Shown one piece after another: positions 46,739 through 57,985 of a stretch of 64,000 nt of DNA. The notes beneath the pieces were generated by a model, which was given only the letters and a program-made list of their open reading frames with translations, had not been told where the DNA came from and made no database searches. The stretch is taken from positions 62,001 through 126,000 of the forward strand of contig CAMJML010000004.1 in NCBI GenBank assembly GCA_946407015.1. Reading direction: 5' to 3'. The stretch comes from an uncultured Selenomonadales bacterium. Its GTDB lineage: Bacteria > Bacillota > Negativicutes > DSM-1736 > Dendrosporobacteraceae. Each line of letters begins with the position of its first letter. The first letter of the stretch is position 1. The position numbers and the translations under genes are program-made.

Positions 46739-47917
46739 TTATTTTTTCTCAAAAACGTATTTTTGGGTAGTATGGGCATTAATCCAATCCCAGTCATAGG
46801 TTACACCAAGCCCAGGGCCATTTGGGATATCGATCATGCCGTTCTCGTCAATCGAATCTAATTCATCTTTATATCCGCAAGCATATACCGGGGGAATTAT
46901 ATTTTTGAGTTTTGGACCTACCTCTGCCAGCTCATAGAAGTTTGTATTTCTTATGGCACCTACTACTTGCCTGTGGGCAGGACCACAGGCGTGAACCTCG
47001 ACATCAATGCCGAATGCCTCCGCCATTCTTGCGGTTTTGATTGCTCCGGTGATGCCCATGTCATATTCGGGATCAACACGCAGGAAGTCGGTTCCGCCAG
47101 CTATCAGAAAATCGCACTTAGCTTCCAAGGCGCGGACATGCTCGGTTATCAGGAGTGGAGTTTTCAGCATTTCTCTTAATTTCTTGTGGGCGAAAGCTGA
47201 CATAGAATTATCGCGGTATGGATCCTCATACCAGAAAAAATTGGCGTCGTCGCATGCCCGGCCTACATACAATGCATCGGCAAAATTATTTAAATCAGAT
47301 GCGCCATCATACATAAGCTTCATTCTATCCCCGATAGCTTCTCCTAATTTCCTGATTAGAGTTGCTTCGACTTTGGCATCGCCGTCAAACCAGCCATGAT
47401 GCTTAAATGCCTTATAGCCCATGTCGGCACACTGTTTGGCAAAATCTGTGAAGGCTTCATAGCTATCCAGCATTCCGGTGTAGTCTCCATGGTAAGTACT
47501 GGCATAAGCTAATATTTTCGTTCTAAATTGTCCAAGCATTTGCGCGATTGATTTTCCGCATTGTTTTCCCGCTAAATCCCAAAGTGCAATATCTACAGGA
47601 CCGTGTCCCATATGATCCTGATGACAAAGTCGGCGATTAGACATATTGTAAAAAGCTTCTCTCATATCGGAGTCCGTACCTGGCAAATCAGTGACTAACA
47701 TGAGTGTCTGCGCTAACGCCGGACGCGTTCCTCCCCAGTGGGTTACATATTCCCCCCGCGAACCATCCTCGCACTCAATGGTTAGGGCATACTTTCTTAA
47801 TGGTAATTTGCCTCCCTTTAAATAGCCAATGTGATTATGGGTGTTTTCTGAAGCTGCGCCCATATCCTTCACTGTGTACGTAAAATCATACACCTCGACC
47901 TTTCTAATAATTGACAC
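46739..47917 (-). CDS. Enolase-superfamily (mandelate racemase/muconate lactonizing group) sugar-acid dehydratase
   Basis: A 392-residue enzyme with an N-terminal capping domain and a (beta/alpha)7-barrel. Likely residues: a Lys base in YKAFKHHGW, metal ligands Asp (LMYDGASD), Glu (FWYEDPYRD) and Glu (LLITEHVRA), and a His in VEVHACGPAH. The group abstracts a proton next to a carboxylate, usually dehydrating an acid sugar to a 2-keto-3-deoxy acid. GTG 47917 is the start, with AAGGAGGA upstream; an ATG 13 codons earlier lacks a site. It is first behind the minus-strand sigma54 promoter. Neighbouring aldolase and reductase point to a glucarate/galactarate-type route, but the actual acid is not shown. 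Confidence 0.88.
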   Translation of the reverse strand: MSIIRKVEVYDFTYTVKDMGAASENTHNHIGYLKGGKLPLRKYALTIECEDGSRGEYVTHWGGTRPALAQTLMLVTDLPGTDSDMREAFYNMSNRRLCHQDHMGHGPVDIALWDLAGKQCGKSIAQMLGQFRTKILAYASTYHGDYTGMLDSYEAFTDFAKQCADMGYKAFKHHGWFDGDAKVEATLIRKLGEAIGDRMKLMYDGASDLNNFADALYVGRACDDANFFWYEDPYRDNSMSAFAHKKLREMLKTPLLITEHVRALEAKCDFLIAGGTDFLRVDPEYDMGITGAIKTARMAEAFGIDVEVHACGPAHRQVVGAIRNTNFYELAEVGPKLKNIIPPVYACGYKDELDSIDENGMIDIPNGPGLGVTYDWDWINAHTTQKYVFEKK

Positions 47918-47964
47918 GATAAAACTCCTCCTTATCTTCGGATGATAGTTACGCATTAGTAAAC

Positions 47965-47983
47965 GTGCAATTTATGTGCCAAT
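47965..47983 (-). promoter_or_regulatory. Sigma54 (-24/-12) promoter of the dehydratase gene
   Basis: The minus strand reads TTGGCACATAAATTGCAC: GG (47979-47980) and GC (47967-47968) are 10 bases apart, as in the consensus TGGCACN5TTGC. It lies about 50 bases before the GTG start. Confidence 0.8.
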
Positions 47984-48162
47984 TATCAAAAAAGAATATA
48001 TAAAGTTATCTTGATGCATGTCAGTATGCTAATATCCTAGCGAAAAAAAGGTGTTTTAAATAGAAAATATAATAACGACAGTATTTTGTACATATTTAGA
48101 TCCATGAGTATATCGGTATATAAAAAAGATGTTTTTATTACTACAAAACAGGCGTTATACGT

Positions 48163-48208
48163 AACTATGAACAAAATGTTAAAATATTTTAACATTTTGT
48201 TCATAGTT
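48163..48208. promoter_or_regulatory. 46-bp perfect palindrome, candidate shared upstream activator site
   Basis: Arms of 23 bases (AACTATGAACAAAATGTTAA...) meet at the centre with no spacer. It lies about 206 bases from the -24 element of the leftward promoter and about 201 bases from that of the rightward one. The gap is divergent, so no transcript needs to end here, which makes a terminator unlikely. A binding site for the PrpR_N activator is the natural reading, but unproven. Confidence 0.6.
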
Positions 48209-48384
48209 GTTAACGGTGTTAATTATTGTTTATATTGACAGGCCATTGTCAAGAGTGGGCCAGGCTTACTGGTACTTAAAAATATGATAGATGAAACCTT
48301 TAGCATATTTCAAAATAGTTAAATATTACTGAATTTCTTATAAGAATCGAAGGGTATTGAGAAGTTTCTGTTCGATTCCCGGTC

Positions 48385-48400
48385 TGGCATGATAATTGCA
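48385..48400 (+). promoter_or_regulatory. Sigma54 (-24/-12) promoter of the aldolase-reductase operon
   Basis: TGGCATGATAATTGCA (48385-48400): GG (48386-48387) and GC (48398-48399) are 10 bases apart. It lies 45 bases before the start at 48445. Confidence 0.8.
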
Positions 48401-48444
48401 TATATAACGAAAAGAGGTTGAGAACTGATCAGGAGGTTTTGCAA

Positions 48445-49350
48445 ATGGAGACAGATTTTATTAAGGGTGTTATCGTTCCTATTCTTACACCGATTGACGC
48501 AAACGAGATTATCGATGAAAAAGTTCTGCGTAGAATGGTTAACCATGTTATTGCTGGGGGAGTGCATGGAATTCTTCTCTATGGTAGTAATGGTGAATTT
48601 TTTGCTGTTGAATATGAAGAGTTAGAGCGTGGCATCGAGATTGTTCTGGATGAGACAAAAGGAAGAGTACCTGTATATACAGGCATTGGTGCTATCACGA
48701 CAAGTAAATGTGTCAAGATTGCGCAAATGGCGGTCGAAAAAGGTGTACAGGGTATTTCGGTTTTACAACCGATGTTTATTGCTCCACGTGAAGAGGAATT
48801 ATATGAGCATTTTAAAGAAGTCGCTGAATCTGTACCTGAAACTGCAGTTCTTTTATACAATAATTCAGCTAGGACTCATTATAATATCAGTGCGAATTTA
48901 GCAGTTCGGTTAAATGGATCCGTAGAGAATGTCGTTGGTATTAAGGATTCCAGCGGTGATATGACATTACTCGCAGAATATGTTCGCCTGACAAGACACA
49001 CAAATTTCAAAGTTCTTGCAGGTAAAGATACCTTAATTTATGCCTCGTTGGCACAAGGGGCAGTTGGTTGTGTTGCAACTACTGCGAACTTTTTGCCAGA
49101 GTATGTAACCGATATTTACAATAAATATAAAGAGAATAATTTACAAGGAGCTTTAGATGCGCAATTTAAACTCACACCAATTAGAAATGCATTAGACCTT
49201 GCTAGCTTTCCGGTAGGAACAAAGGATATTGCCAACATAATGGGCCTACGGGTAGGCGACCCATATAAGCCCAATAAGAGCTCTAACGGTGAAGTGATAG
49301 AAAAAATGAAAAGAATTCTCAGCAAAGAAGGTATTAAAATTAATTCTTAA
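48445..49350 (+). CDS. DapA-family (class I) aldolase/dehydratase
   Basis: A 301-residue Schiff-base enzyme of the dihydrodipicolinate synthase/N-acetylneuraminate lyase family. The lysine is in VVGIKDSSGD and the active-site Tyr in LLYNNSART; the substrate loop reads YGSNGEF rather than the DapA GTTGE. Family members in such clusters cleave 2-keto-3-deoxy acids to pyruvate and an aldehyde. With a GarR-type reductase next door, cleavage of a keto-deoxy-aldarate to pyruvate and tartronate semialdehyde is the likely role; true DapA function is less likely. AGGAGG (48431-48436) precedes ATG 48445. Confidence 0.87.
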   Translation: METDFIKGVIVPILTPIDANEIIDEKVLRRMVNHVIAGGVHGILLYGSNGEFFAVEYEELERGIEIVLDETKGRVPVYTGIGAITTSKCVKIAQMAVEKGVQGISVLQPMFIAPREEELYEHFKEVAESVPETAVLLYNNSARTHYNISANLAVRLNGSVENVVGIKDSSGDMTLLAEYVRLTRHTNFKVLAGKDTLIYASLAQGAVGCVATTANFLPEYVTDIYNKYKENNLQGALDAQFKLTPIRNALDLASFPVGTKDIANIMGLRVGDPYKPNKSSNGEVIEKMKRILSKEGIKINS

Positions 49351-49437
49351 TTTGGCGGAAACAATGATTTATCCTGTTTGCTAACAAAACGAATGTCCCA
49401 TGATTTATTTGTTCAATAGAAATAAGGAGTGATAACT

Positions 49438-50325
49438 ATGAAAATTGGTTTTATTGGTCTTGGCATTATGGGGAAACCTATGAGTAAAAATTTATTGAAG
49501 GCTGGCTATGATGTTGTCGTTTACGATATTGCAAAGGCAGCCGTGGATGAGATGGTGGCTGCCGGAGCTAAAGCCGGTACTACACCTAAAGCCGTCGCCG
49601 AGCAGGTTGATGTTATCATAACTATGCTGCCTAATTCCCCTCAGGTGAAACAAGTGATTTTAGGAGAAAACGGTGTAATTGAGGGGGCCAAGAAGGGCGC
49701 TATCGTCATTGACATGAGCTCGATCGCGCCGCTGGTCAGTCGGGAAGTGGCTCGGATACTGGCCGAAAAGGGCATTGAAATGCTGGACGCACCTGTCAGT
49801 GGCGGTGAACCAAAAGCAATTGACGGTACCCTTTCCGTTATGGTAGGTGGCAAGACGGAGGTATTTAATAAATGCTTTGATATTATGAAAGCCATGGCTG
49901 GATCGGTAATCCTGACTGGAGAGATTGGTGCAGGAAATGTGACGAAACTTGCCAACCAGGTCATTGTGGCTATCAATATTGCAGCTATGTCAGAGGCGCT
50001 TGTTTTAGCCAGCAAGGCCGGTGTGGAACCTGAGCTGGTTTATCAAGCCATCCGCGGGGGGCTGGCCGGAAGTACAGTGCTTGACGCTAAGGCTCCTTTA
50101 GTCATGGATCGTAATTTTGACCCAGGTTTCCGTATTAACCTTCATATTAAGGATTTGAATAATGTGCTGGAAACTTCTCATGAAATAGGCGTACCACTAC
50201 CGTTGACTGCTGCGGTTATGGAAATGATGCAAGCGTTGAAGGTTGATGGCATGGGGGATTACGACCACGGCAGCTTGGTTAGATACTATGAAAGGTTATC
50301 TAAGGTTGAAGTAAAACGGTCATAA
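49438..50325 (+). CDS. garR: 2-hydroxy-3-oxopropionate (tartronate semialdehyde) reductase
   Basis: A 295-residue enzyme of the beta-hydroxyacid dehydrogenase family that reduces tartronate semialdehyde to glycerate. It shows the NAD(P) motif KIGFIGLGIMGKPMSKNLL, the substrate-binding DAPVSGGEPKA, and the catalytic Lys in GNVTKLANQ. ATG 49438 is 8 bases after AAGGAGT; a GTG three codons earlier overlaps that site. It is 87 bases after the aldolase gene, in the same sigma54 operon. The related 3-hydroxyisobutyrate dehydrogenase cannot be fully excluded, but context favours GarR. Confidence 0.88.
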   Translation: MKIGFIGLGIMGKPMSKNLLKAGYDVVVYDIAKAAVDEMVAAGAKAGTTPKAVAEQVDVIITMLPNSPQVKQVILGENGVIEGAKKGAIVIDMSSIAPLVSREVARILAEKGIEMLDAPVSGGEPKAIDGTLSVMVGGKTEVFNKCFDIMKAMAGSVILTGEIGAGNVTKLANQVIVAINIAAMSEALVLASKAGVEPELVYQAIRGGLAGSTVLDAKAPLVMDRNFDPGFRINLHIKDLNNVLETSHEIGVPLPLTAAVMEMMQALKVDGMGDYDHGSLVRYYERLSKVEVKRS

Positions 50326-50414
50326 GGTGTTGGCATATTAGCGGTTTTAAATTATGAACCAACTTCGTGACGGTGGACCAAAATAATAAAACTACATAGG
50401 TTTGATTTGTAATT

Positions 50415-50447
50415 ATGCCCTCCAGTTCATTATGAACTGGAGGGCAT
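50415..50447. terminator. Palindromic hairpin after garR
   Basis: ATGCCCTCCAGTTCAT (50415-50430) pairs perfectly with ATGAACTGGAGGGCAT (50432-50447) around one base. It ends the aldolase-reductase operon or blocks read-through, although no U tract follows. Confidence 0.5.
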
Positions 50448-50462
50448 TAAAATGGAATTTGA

Positions 50463-50906
50463 ATGTTATCAATGAGCGGGAAAAAGGATCAGCAAGCTAT
50501 GAAGGACTTAAGATTATCAGTAGAAGAAAAGAGTATATACCGTGTAGACCTAAGTTGTTTTTTCGAGGCTGCGTACGAAGTGGCGAAGAAAATTCAGGAG
50601 CATATAAGTGAATATACCGCTGTTTTTATAATACCAGGTGACTGGCTGGCGATAGAATGTATGCGATACTGGCGACAGCAAGGGATAAAAATACCGGAAG
50701 AACTTAGTGTTATGGGATTTGATAATATCTATATGGGAGAAATTATTGAACCGCCTCTTACAACAATTCATCAACCCAAATATGAGATGGGAATACATGC
50801 AATACAATTGTTAGAATCAATGTTAAACGGTGAAGGAATTGAAAAAAAACAGCGTATATTAGATCATAAAATTATTGGTAGACAATCTGTTAAAAGTATA
50901 AATTAA
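50463..50906 (+). pseudogene. LacI-family regulator, C-terminal fragment
   Basis: A frame of 147 residues matches only the C-terminal half of a LacI-type sugar-binding domain: AVFIIPGDWLAIECMRYWRQQG, IPEELSVMGFDN, PPLTTIHQPKYEMGI. The DNA-binding domain and N-terminal lobe are missing and there is no ribosome binding site, so it is a truncated remnant, perhaps the former regulator of the cluster. Confidence 0.75.
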
Positions 50907-50963
50907 ATCCGCGGGCAGGACATAGCGTTCTGTCCTCTAATATACCCCGAGGAAGCAGTATAG

Positions 50964-51363
50964 GCTTTTGACATTGTAGAACTGGAAGAAAACTTTGAAA
51001 AGACCCAATTCTGTGGTGTGAATCTATTAGCCGCCTGTACACCGAGCAATGCCAAACTGGCGCCTAAACGGTATATGGAGGAAGGGGCGCAGGTGTTTAC
51101 TCCCTGTTCTCCAGAAGAGCAGATCGCATATTTTCAAAAGTACTGTACACAAATTCAGACAGAAAAAGTTGTCTGTTATTGTAAATTCTGTAGAGAGGCC
51201 ATTACAATGGGGGGAAAACAGGGCGTCCATTTGCTGGAGTTGCTTTTTCCGTGTTAAAGGTTTTGCGGACAGGGTTTTTCGGAAGCTTTTTGATCAGATA
51301 GCCATGTGGGATGTGCAAAACAGGCAATTAAAGAAGTATAAACTTTCTAAATATTTTGGATAA
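50964..51363 (+). pseudogene. Decayed cysteine-rich protein gene
   Basis: A frame beginning right after a TAG at 50961 reads AFDIVELEENFEKTQFCG, then has Cys-rich segments (FTPCSPEEQIAYF, VVCYCKFCREAI) and stops at 51257. The neighbouring frame continues with FADRVFRKLFDQIAMWDVQN to 51363, so a frameshift near 51240 is likely. The codons before the TAG (YPEEAV) also look coding. It is a remnant of a metal-binding or Fe-S protein; I do not recognise the family. Confidence 0.5.
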
Positions 51364-51506
51364 AAATTCCTAGAAGCAGAGGATGTCAGAAAATTTTGTC
51401 GAAATAACTATTTTGTTAGCGAAAGACGCGGTAAAAGATGATTAAAGCAGCCTTATTATTATTTTGCCGTACTAGCGGAATTTAGAAACAAGATAGGGGT
51501 GTAGTT

Positions 51507-52586
51507 ATGTCAGACATATTGTTCGTTGCTCCTTCGGCCTATGTGGCTCAGTCTGCTTCAAAGGTTATTTCTGAAATGGGGTTAAACATTCCTGTGGAAA
51601 TTAAGAATATGCAGGAAGCTTTAGCTGTAGCCGAAACTTATCCCAATGTACAGATTATTATTAGCCGGGGTGGAACGGCTAAAATCATTCAGGACAAAAC
51701 CGGTAAAACGGTCATTGGAATTAAAGCCTCCATGCGTGATTTGCTCGACCCTATTGATAAGGTTGCCAGCCAAGGGATCGCTAAAATCGGGATCGTGGCA
51801 AACTGCCATATTATTGATGATAGTGTACAGGATTTTAAACTATTGAATTGTGATATTTACTCGCGGCCTTGGTATAAAGAGGAAGATTTAGAACAAATTT
51901 TCCAAGAATTTTCCCGGCTTGGGGTTAAGGGAATTGTGGGAGATACCGTGGGCGCAAAGTTTGCTAAAACATCTGACCTGCCGGTTGAATTACTTGATTC
52001 CGGCGAAATCTCAGTGAAGCGGGCTATCAAAGAAGCTGTTAAAATTTCTGCGGCCCAGAAGGCGGAGCGTTTGCGTAATCAGGAACGTTCTCACCAGATT
52101 GCGCTTTATTCAACGGATATCTATTCATCGATTGAACAGGCGGCTGCTGCCGTGGAAGAATTATCTGCTTCTTCACAAGAGTTAGCAGCGACCAGTTTAG
52201 AAACGGCAAGCATCTCCAATCAAGTGACCAGTGAGGTCCGTAACACTGTCGAAATCGTAGAAATCATTAGGCGGGTGGCGCAGCAGTCTAATTTATTAGG
52301 ACTGAATGCGGCTATTGAGGCCGCCCGGGCAGGTGAATTGGGGCGCGGGTTTTCCGTTGTAGCAGAGGAAGTCCGCAAACTGGCTGACGAAAGCAACAAT
52401 TCTACAAAAACGATTAATGCAATGTTGGGAAACCTTAACAATTCTGTTCTGAAGGTCGTGAATAATGTTGAGCAGAGTAATGTCATTACCCAAGAGCAAG
52501 CCAAAGCGACCCAATCCATTGCACAAATGCTTGAAGATCTTAGGAATGTTGGTCAAAAGCTTATGGCTATGTCGGAGGCAAACTAA
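51507..52586 (+). CDS. Soluble chemoreceptor with PrpR_N sensor domain
   Basis: A 359-residue protein without membrane segments. Residues about 1-190 form a PrpR_N-like domain ([13 protein letters not shown] matches IIIARGTTARMLK of the sigma54 activator at 43101). A methyl-accepting signalling domain follows, with the tip [21 protein letters not shown] and [17 protein letters not shown]. It should sense a cytoplasmic metabolite and signal to CheA. AGGGGTG precedes ATG 51507. Sharing a sensor type with the nearby activator suggests that both respond to related ligands. Confidence 0.88.
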   Translation: MSDILFVAPSAYVAQSASKVISEMGLNIPVEIKNMQEALAVAETYPNVQIIISRGGTAKIIQDKTGKTVIGIKASMRDLLDPIDKVASQGIAKIGIVANCHIIDDSVQDFKLLNCDIYSRPWYKEEDLEQIFQEFSRLGVKGIVGDTVGAKFAKTSDLPVELLDSGEISVKRAIKEAVKISAAQKAERLRNQERSHQIALYSTDIYSSIEQAAAAVEELSASSQELAATSLETASISNQVTSEVRNTVEIVEIIRRVAQQSNLLGLNAAIEAARAGELGRGFSVVAEEVRKLADESNNSTKTINAMLGNLNNSVLKVVNNVEQSNVITQEQAKATQSIAQMLEDLRNVGQKLMAMSEAN

Positions 52587-52596
52587 TCCATCGTTC

Positions 52597-52632
52597 AAAT
52601 CCTGCAGGAACATCAATCCTGCAGGATTTTTC
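52597..52632 (+). terminator. Terminator after the soluble chemoreceptor
   Basis: AAATCCTGCAGGA (52597-52609) pairs with TCCTGCAGGATTT (52617-52629), then TTCT. No supported gene lies between here and 52841. Confidence 0.75.
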
Positions 52633-52795
52633 TATATCTCAATGACGAAAGTACAAAAGACGAATCGTTTTTCGGGACATGGAAAAACAACTAGGCGGGA
52701 AAGATATTTATAAACACCTGGGAGATCATTTTTGATGAAGAGGCAACAGCATTTACGGTACTTTCTCCCACTATGCAACGGGATGATGTAGTTAA

Positions 52796-55456
<2,661 letters not shown>

Positions 55457-55566
55457 TAGACGGTATAAAAATACGAAAAGGAAAAAAAGACTTACCACAA
55501 GGCTTTTATGAAGTAAGAATATCCATATAGATAAAATGCTTAAAATATTAAGAATAATTCTCATCT

Positions 55567-55618
55567 AAAAACCGCTGTTTATCTGCAAGCTTGCAGATAA
55601 ACAGCGGTTTTTTATTTT
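55567..55618 (+). terminator. 46-bp palindromic terminator after rph
   Basis: A perfect palindrome (55567-55612) built on AACCGCTGTTTATCTGCAAG, followed by TTATTTTT. It belongs to the family of terminators with an AACCGC...GCGGTT core found several times in the window. Confidence 0.8.
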
Positions 55619-55680
55619 TGCGGATCGTGTTGCTTGTCTAACAAACCAATCTTTGCAAAAATGAAAATTCATATGCGTGA

Positions 55681-55711
55681 CTATGGCTTATTGCCAGGAA
55701 ATAAGCCATAG
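55681..55711. repeat. Hairpin in the rph-TonB receptor gap
   Basis: CTATGGCTTATT (55681-55692) pairs perfectly with AATAAGCCATAG (55700-55711). No U tract follows. Apart from this and the promoter, the 450-base gap shows no gene. Confidence 0.4.
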
Positions 55712-55810
55712 AACAAAGAAATCCAAGCATCGATATGTTCTGGAAAAAATGAATGAGCAATTCGCGGCATTACTTTTGAATTGCAATATTTGCAATCGAA
55801 TAGTTAAATC

Positions 55811-55839
55811 TTGACAATAGTAAACTTTTCTTATATTAT
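55811..55839 (+). promoter_or_regulatory. Sigma-A promoter of the TonB receptor gene
   Basis: Perfect TTGACA (55811-55816), 17 bases, TATTAT (55834-55839). Confidence 0.75.
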
Positions 55840-55851
55840 GACAAAGGTAAT

Positions 55852-55870
55852 GATAATGATAATTAATATC
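55852..55870 (+). promoter_or_regulatory. Fur box
   Basis: GATAATGATAATTAATATC matches the 19-bp Fur consensus GATAATGATAATCATTATC at 17 positions. It lies just after the -10 box, where bound Fur would block transcription when iron is plentiful. Confidence 0.8.
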
Positions 55871-55906
55871 GTATGACTATTGAAATGAAGAGGGAGAGAG
55901 CTATTA

Positions 55907-57811
55907 ATGAACAAAAGAACAAAGGGGTTACTGTGCGGCTTAATTTGTAGTGCAATATCATTGGGAATAGCAACTCATGCATATGCAGAAGAACAGCAAT
56001 TTAATTTAGATGAATATGTTGTGACCGCAAGCCGTATTCCAGTAAAGAAGAGTGAAGTAGCGGCCAACGTTACCGTTATCGGAAATGAAGAGATTGAAAA
56101 AGGTACTTACAGCAAAGTATCGGATATTTTGACCGCAAATAATATAAATATGGGAACAAGTAGTTATGCTTCTTACCCCATCATTAATGGCGATGACCGC
56201 GTTCTGGTCATGGTGGATGGCAGAAAAATGAATTATTCCCACTATGACGGGGTTAGCAAGAATGGGATGAATATTGATAATATCGCCGTGAAAAATATTG
56301 AGCGCATTGAAATTGTACGCGGCCCTAATTCTTCTCTGTACGGCAGTGCGGCTGTCGGTGGTGTTATCAACATTATTACCAAGCAGGCAAAAGAAAATAG
56401 TACAAAAGTAAGTACAGAGTTTGGTACCTGGAACTCACAACGTTATGCTCTAACGACTGAAGGTGCTGATAAGGATATAAGCTATGTGCTGACAGTCGAT
56501 AAACAAAAAAGAGATAGTTTTAGTTATAAGAATCCAATGACAGGTCAAAGTAGAGAATTTGATTCCAGTGAAATTGATAAAGAATATACAAATTTACGTA
56601 TAGATAAACAATTGGGTAATGACAATGAGCTTTCATTGACAGTCGAGAGTATGAAGGACACTGGAGGCTACGGTATTTGCTTGACGGATGTGAATGCGGG
56701 TACTGTTTATAATCAAGGTATACGCAAGAATATTTCCGATTTAAATGTTGCACTGACGTATTCATGGAATAAAGGAAAAGGGGGAGCAGACAGTTTTCGT
56801 ATTTACCAAAATACAAATGAAGACCATACTTTTTACCCTGCCTATCCTTTTAACTATGATCTCAAAGCCACTGGGGCGGAATGGCAGCAAAGCTGGATGG
56901 TAAACGATGCATATACCTTGGTTGGCGGTGCTGATTTCCGAAAAGAAGAAGTTGACGAATTAACCAGCGGTGCGAATTTACAGGGAGATGTTACAACGAG
57001 TGCCGTTTTTGTAGAGAACCGGTGGAAGTTAGAAAATGACTACTCTGTAACATTAGGCAGCCGATATGATCACCATAGTACTTTCGGCAATGATGTTACT
57101 TCACATGTATCCCTGAATAAAGAATTATCTCCGGATACGAATGTATATATATCCTGGGGGCAAGCGGTAAAAAATCCGAACATACTAAATCTTTATGCCC
57201 ATACACCGACCTGGCTGCCAAATCCGGATTTAAAACCGGAAACGTCTAAAACAATTACGCTGGGGATGGATACCAAACTTGATAAGAAAACAAGTTTGCA
57301 GGCAAGTATTTATCAAAGTAAGCTGAAAGATGCCATCAATTGGAAGACTCTGGATTCGGTTACAGGTCTTGGCTGGTATGTCAATGTGAATCAGGAAAAA
57401 AGACAAGGGCTGGATTTGAATGTAAAGAGAAAACTATCTGACAACTGGAATGTCAATGCCGGATACTCTTATTCAAAAATAGAGCAACAAAATGGTACTG
57501 ATAATTATGCACTAGATTTGAACAATAGCCGTCCCAATGCATATTCTTTAGGAGTTCAGTATAATCAGGATAAATGGGATGCTGGCTTAACCATGCTATC
57601 AGCAACCGGACGCAGTACGAAAGCTTATTCCTCAGACTCATATCTAACCTTAGATATGAATATTCGCTATCAAGCCACAATAGATACGCAGGTTTACTTT
57701 AAAGGCTATAACTTGACTAATGAAGGTTATGAGCTTGTTAGCAGTGGTAGTGCAGGAAAGTATCCAATGGCAGGGAGAAGCTTTGTGATTGGAGTAGAAC
57801 ACCGCATATAG
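55907..57811 (+). CDS. TonB-dependent outer-membrane receptor
   Basis: A 634-residue outer-membrane transporter. A signal peptide (cleavage near AYAEE) is followed by the TonB-box region LDEYVVTASR, the plug domain (about 45-160, with RVLVMVDGRKM and IEIVRGPNSSLYGSAAVGGVINI) and a 22-strand barrel. The last residue is Ile rather than the usual aromatic. The Fur box in its promoter implies iron uptake, so a siderophore or haem is the likely ligand. With PgaA it supports a diderm envelope. A PepSY membrane protein gene follows. Confidence 0.93.
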   Translation: MNKRTKGLLCGLICSAISLGIATHAYAEEQQFNLDEYVVTASRIPVKKSEVAANVTVIGNEEIEKGTYSKVSDILTANNINMGTSSYASYPIINGDDRVLVMVDGRKMNYSHYDGVSKNGMNIDNIAVKNIERIEIVRGPNSSLYGSAAVGGVINIITKQAKENSTKVSTEFGTWNSQRYALTTEGADKDISYVLTVDKQKRDSFSYKNPMTGQSREFDSSEIDKEYTNLRIDKQLGNDNELSLTVESMKDTGGYGICLTDVNAGTVYNQGIRKNISDLNVALTYSWNKGKGGADSFRIYQNTNEDHTFYPAYPFNYDLKATGAEWQQSWMVNDAYTLVGGADFRKEEVDELTSGANLQGDVTTSAVFVENRWKLENDYSVTLGSRYDHHSTFGNDVTSHVSLNKELSPDTNVYISWGQAVKNPNILNLYAHTPTWLPNPDLKPETSKTITLGMDTKLDKKTSLQASIYQSKLKDAINWKTLDSVTGLGWYVNVNQEKRQGLDLNVKRKLSDNWNVNAGYSYSKIEQQNGTDNYALDLNNSRPNAYSLGVQYNQDKWDAGLTMLSATGRSTKAYSSDSYLTLDMNIRYQATIDTQVYFKGYNLTNEGYELVSSGSAGKYPMAGRSFVIGVEHRI

Positions 57812-57853
57812 GTTTTTATTCTAAAATAGCCTAGCAGGGAATTTGATTTTAAT

Positions 57854-57893
57854 AAATAGGTACTGCCTACATCGTAGTAAGCAGTACCTATTT
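57854..57893 (+). terminator. Hairpin after the TonB receptor gene
   Basis: AAATAGGTACTGC (57854-57866) pairs perfectly with GCAGTACCTATTT (57881-57893). Partial termination here would lower expression of the PepSY gene. Confidence 0.6.
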
Positions 57894-57985
57894 ATGTTAA
57901 ACAAACCATAACCAGGAAAGATTTTTACGATGTAAAGTGATGTAGAAACTGCTTTTATGTACAGAAAAGGAGAATATAAAACGTA

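Noticed and set aside
48163-48208. The 46-bp palindrome as a terminator
   Set aside because: It lies in a divergent intergenic gap with no transcript predicted to reach it, and it lacks a flanking U tract.
50961-50963. TAG read as pyrrolysine in the cysteine-rich gene
   Set aside because: A second lesion (frameshift) in the same gene and the neighbouring fragments make decay the simpler reading; no pyl genes are in the window.
52680-52736. An 18-codon frame (MEKQLGGKDIYKHLGDHF) before rph
   Set aside because: No ribosome binding site and no continuing frame; probably chance or a remnant.
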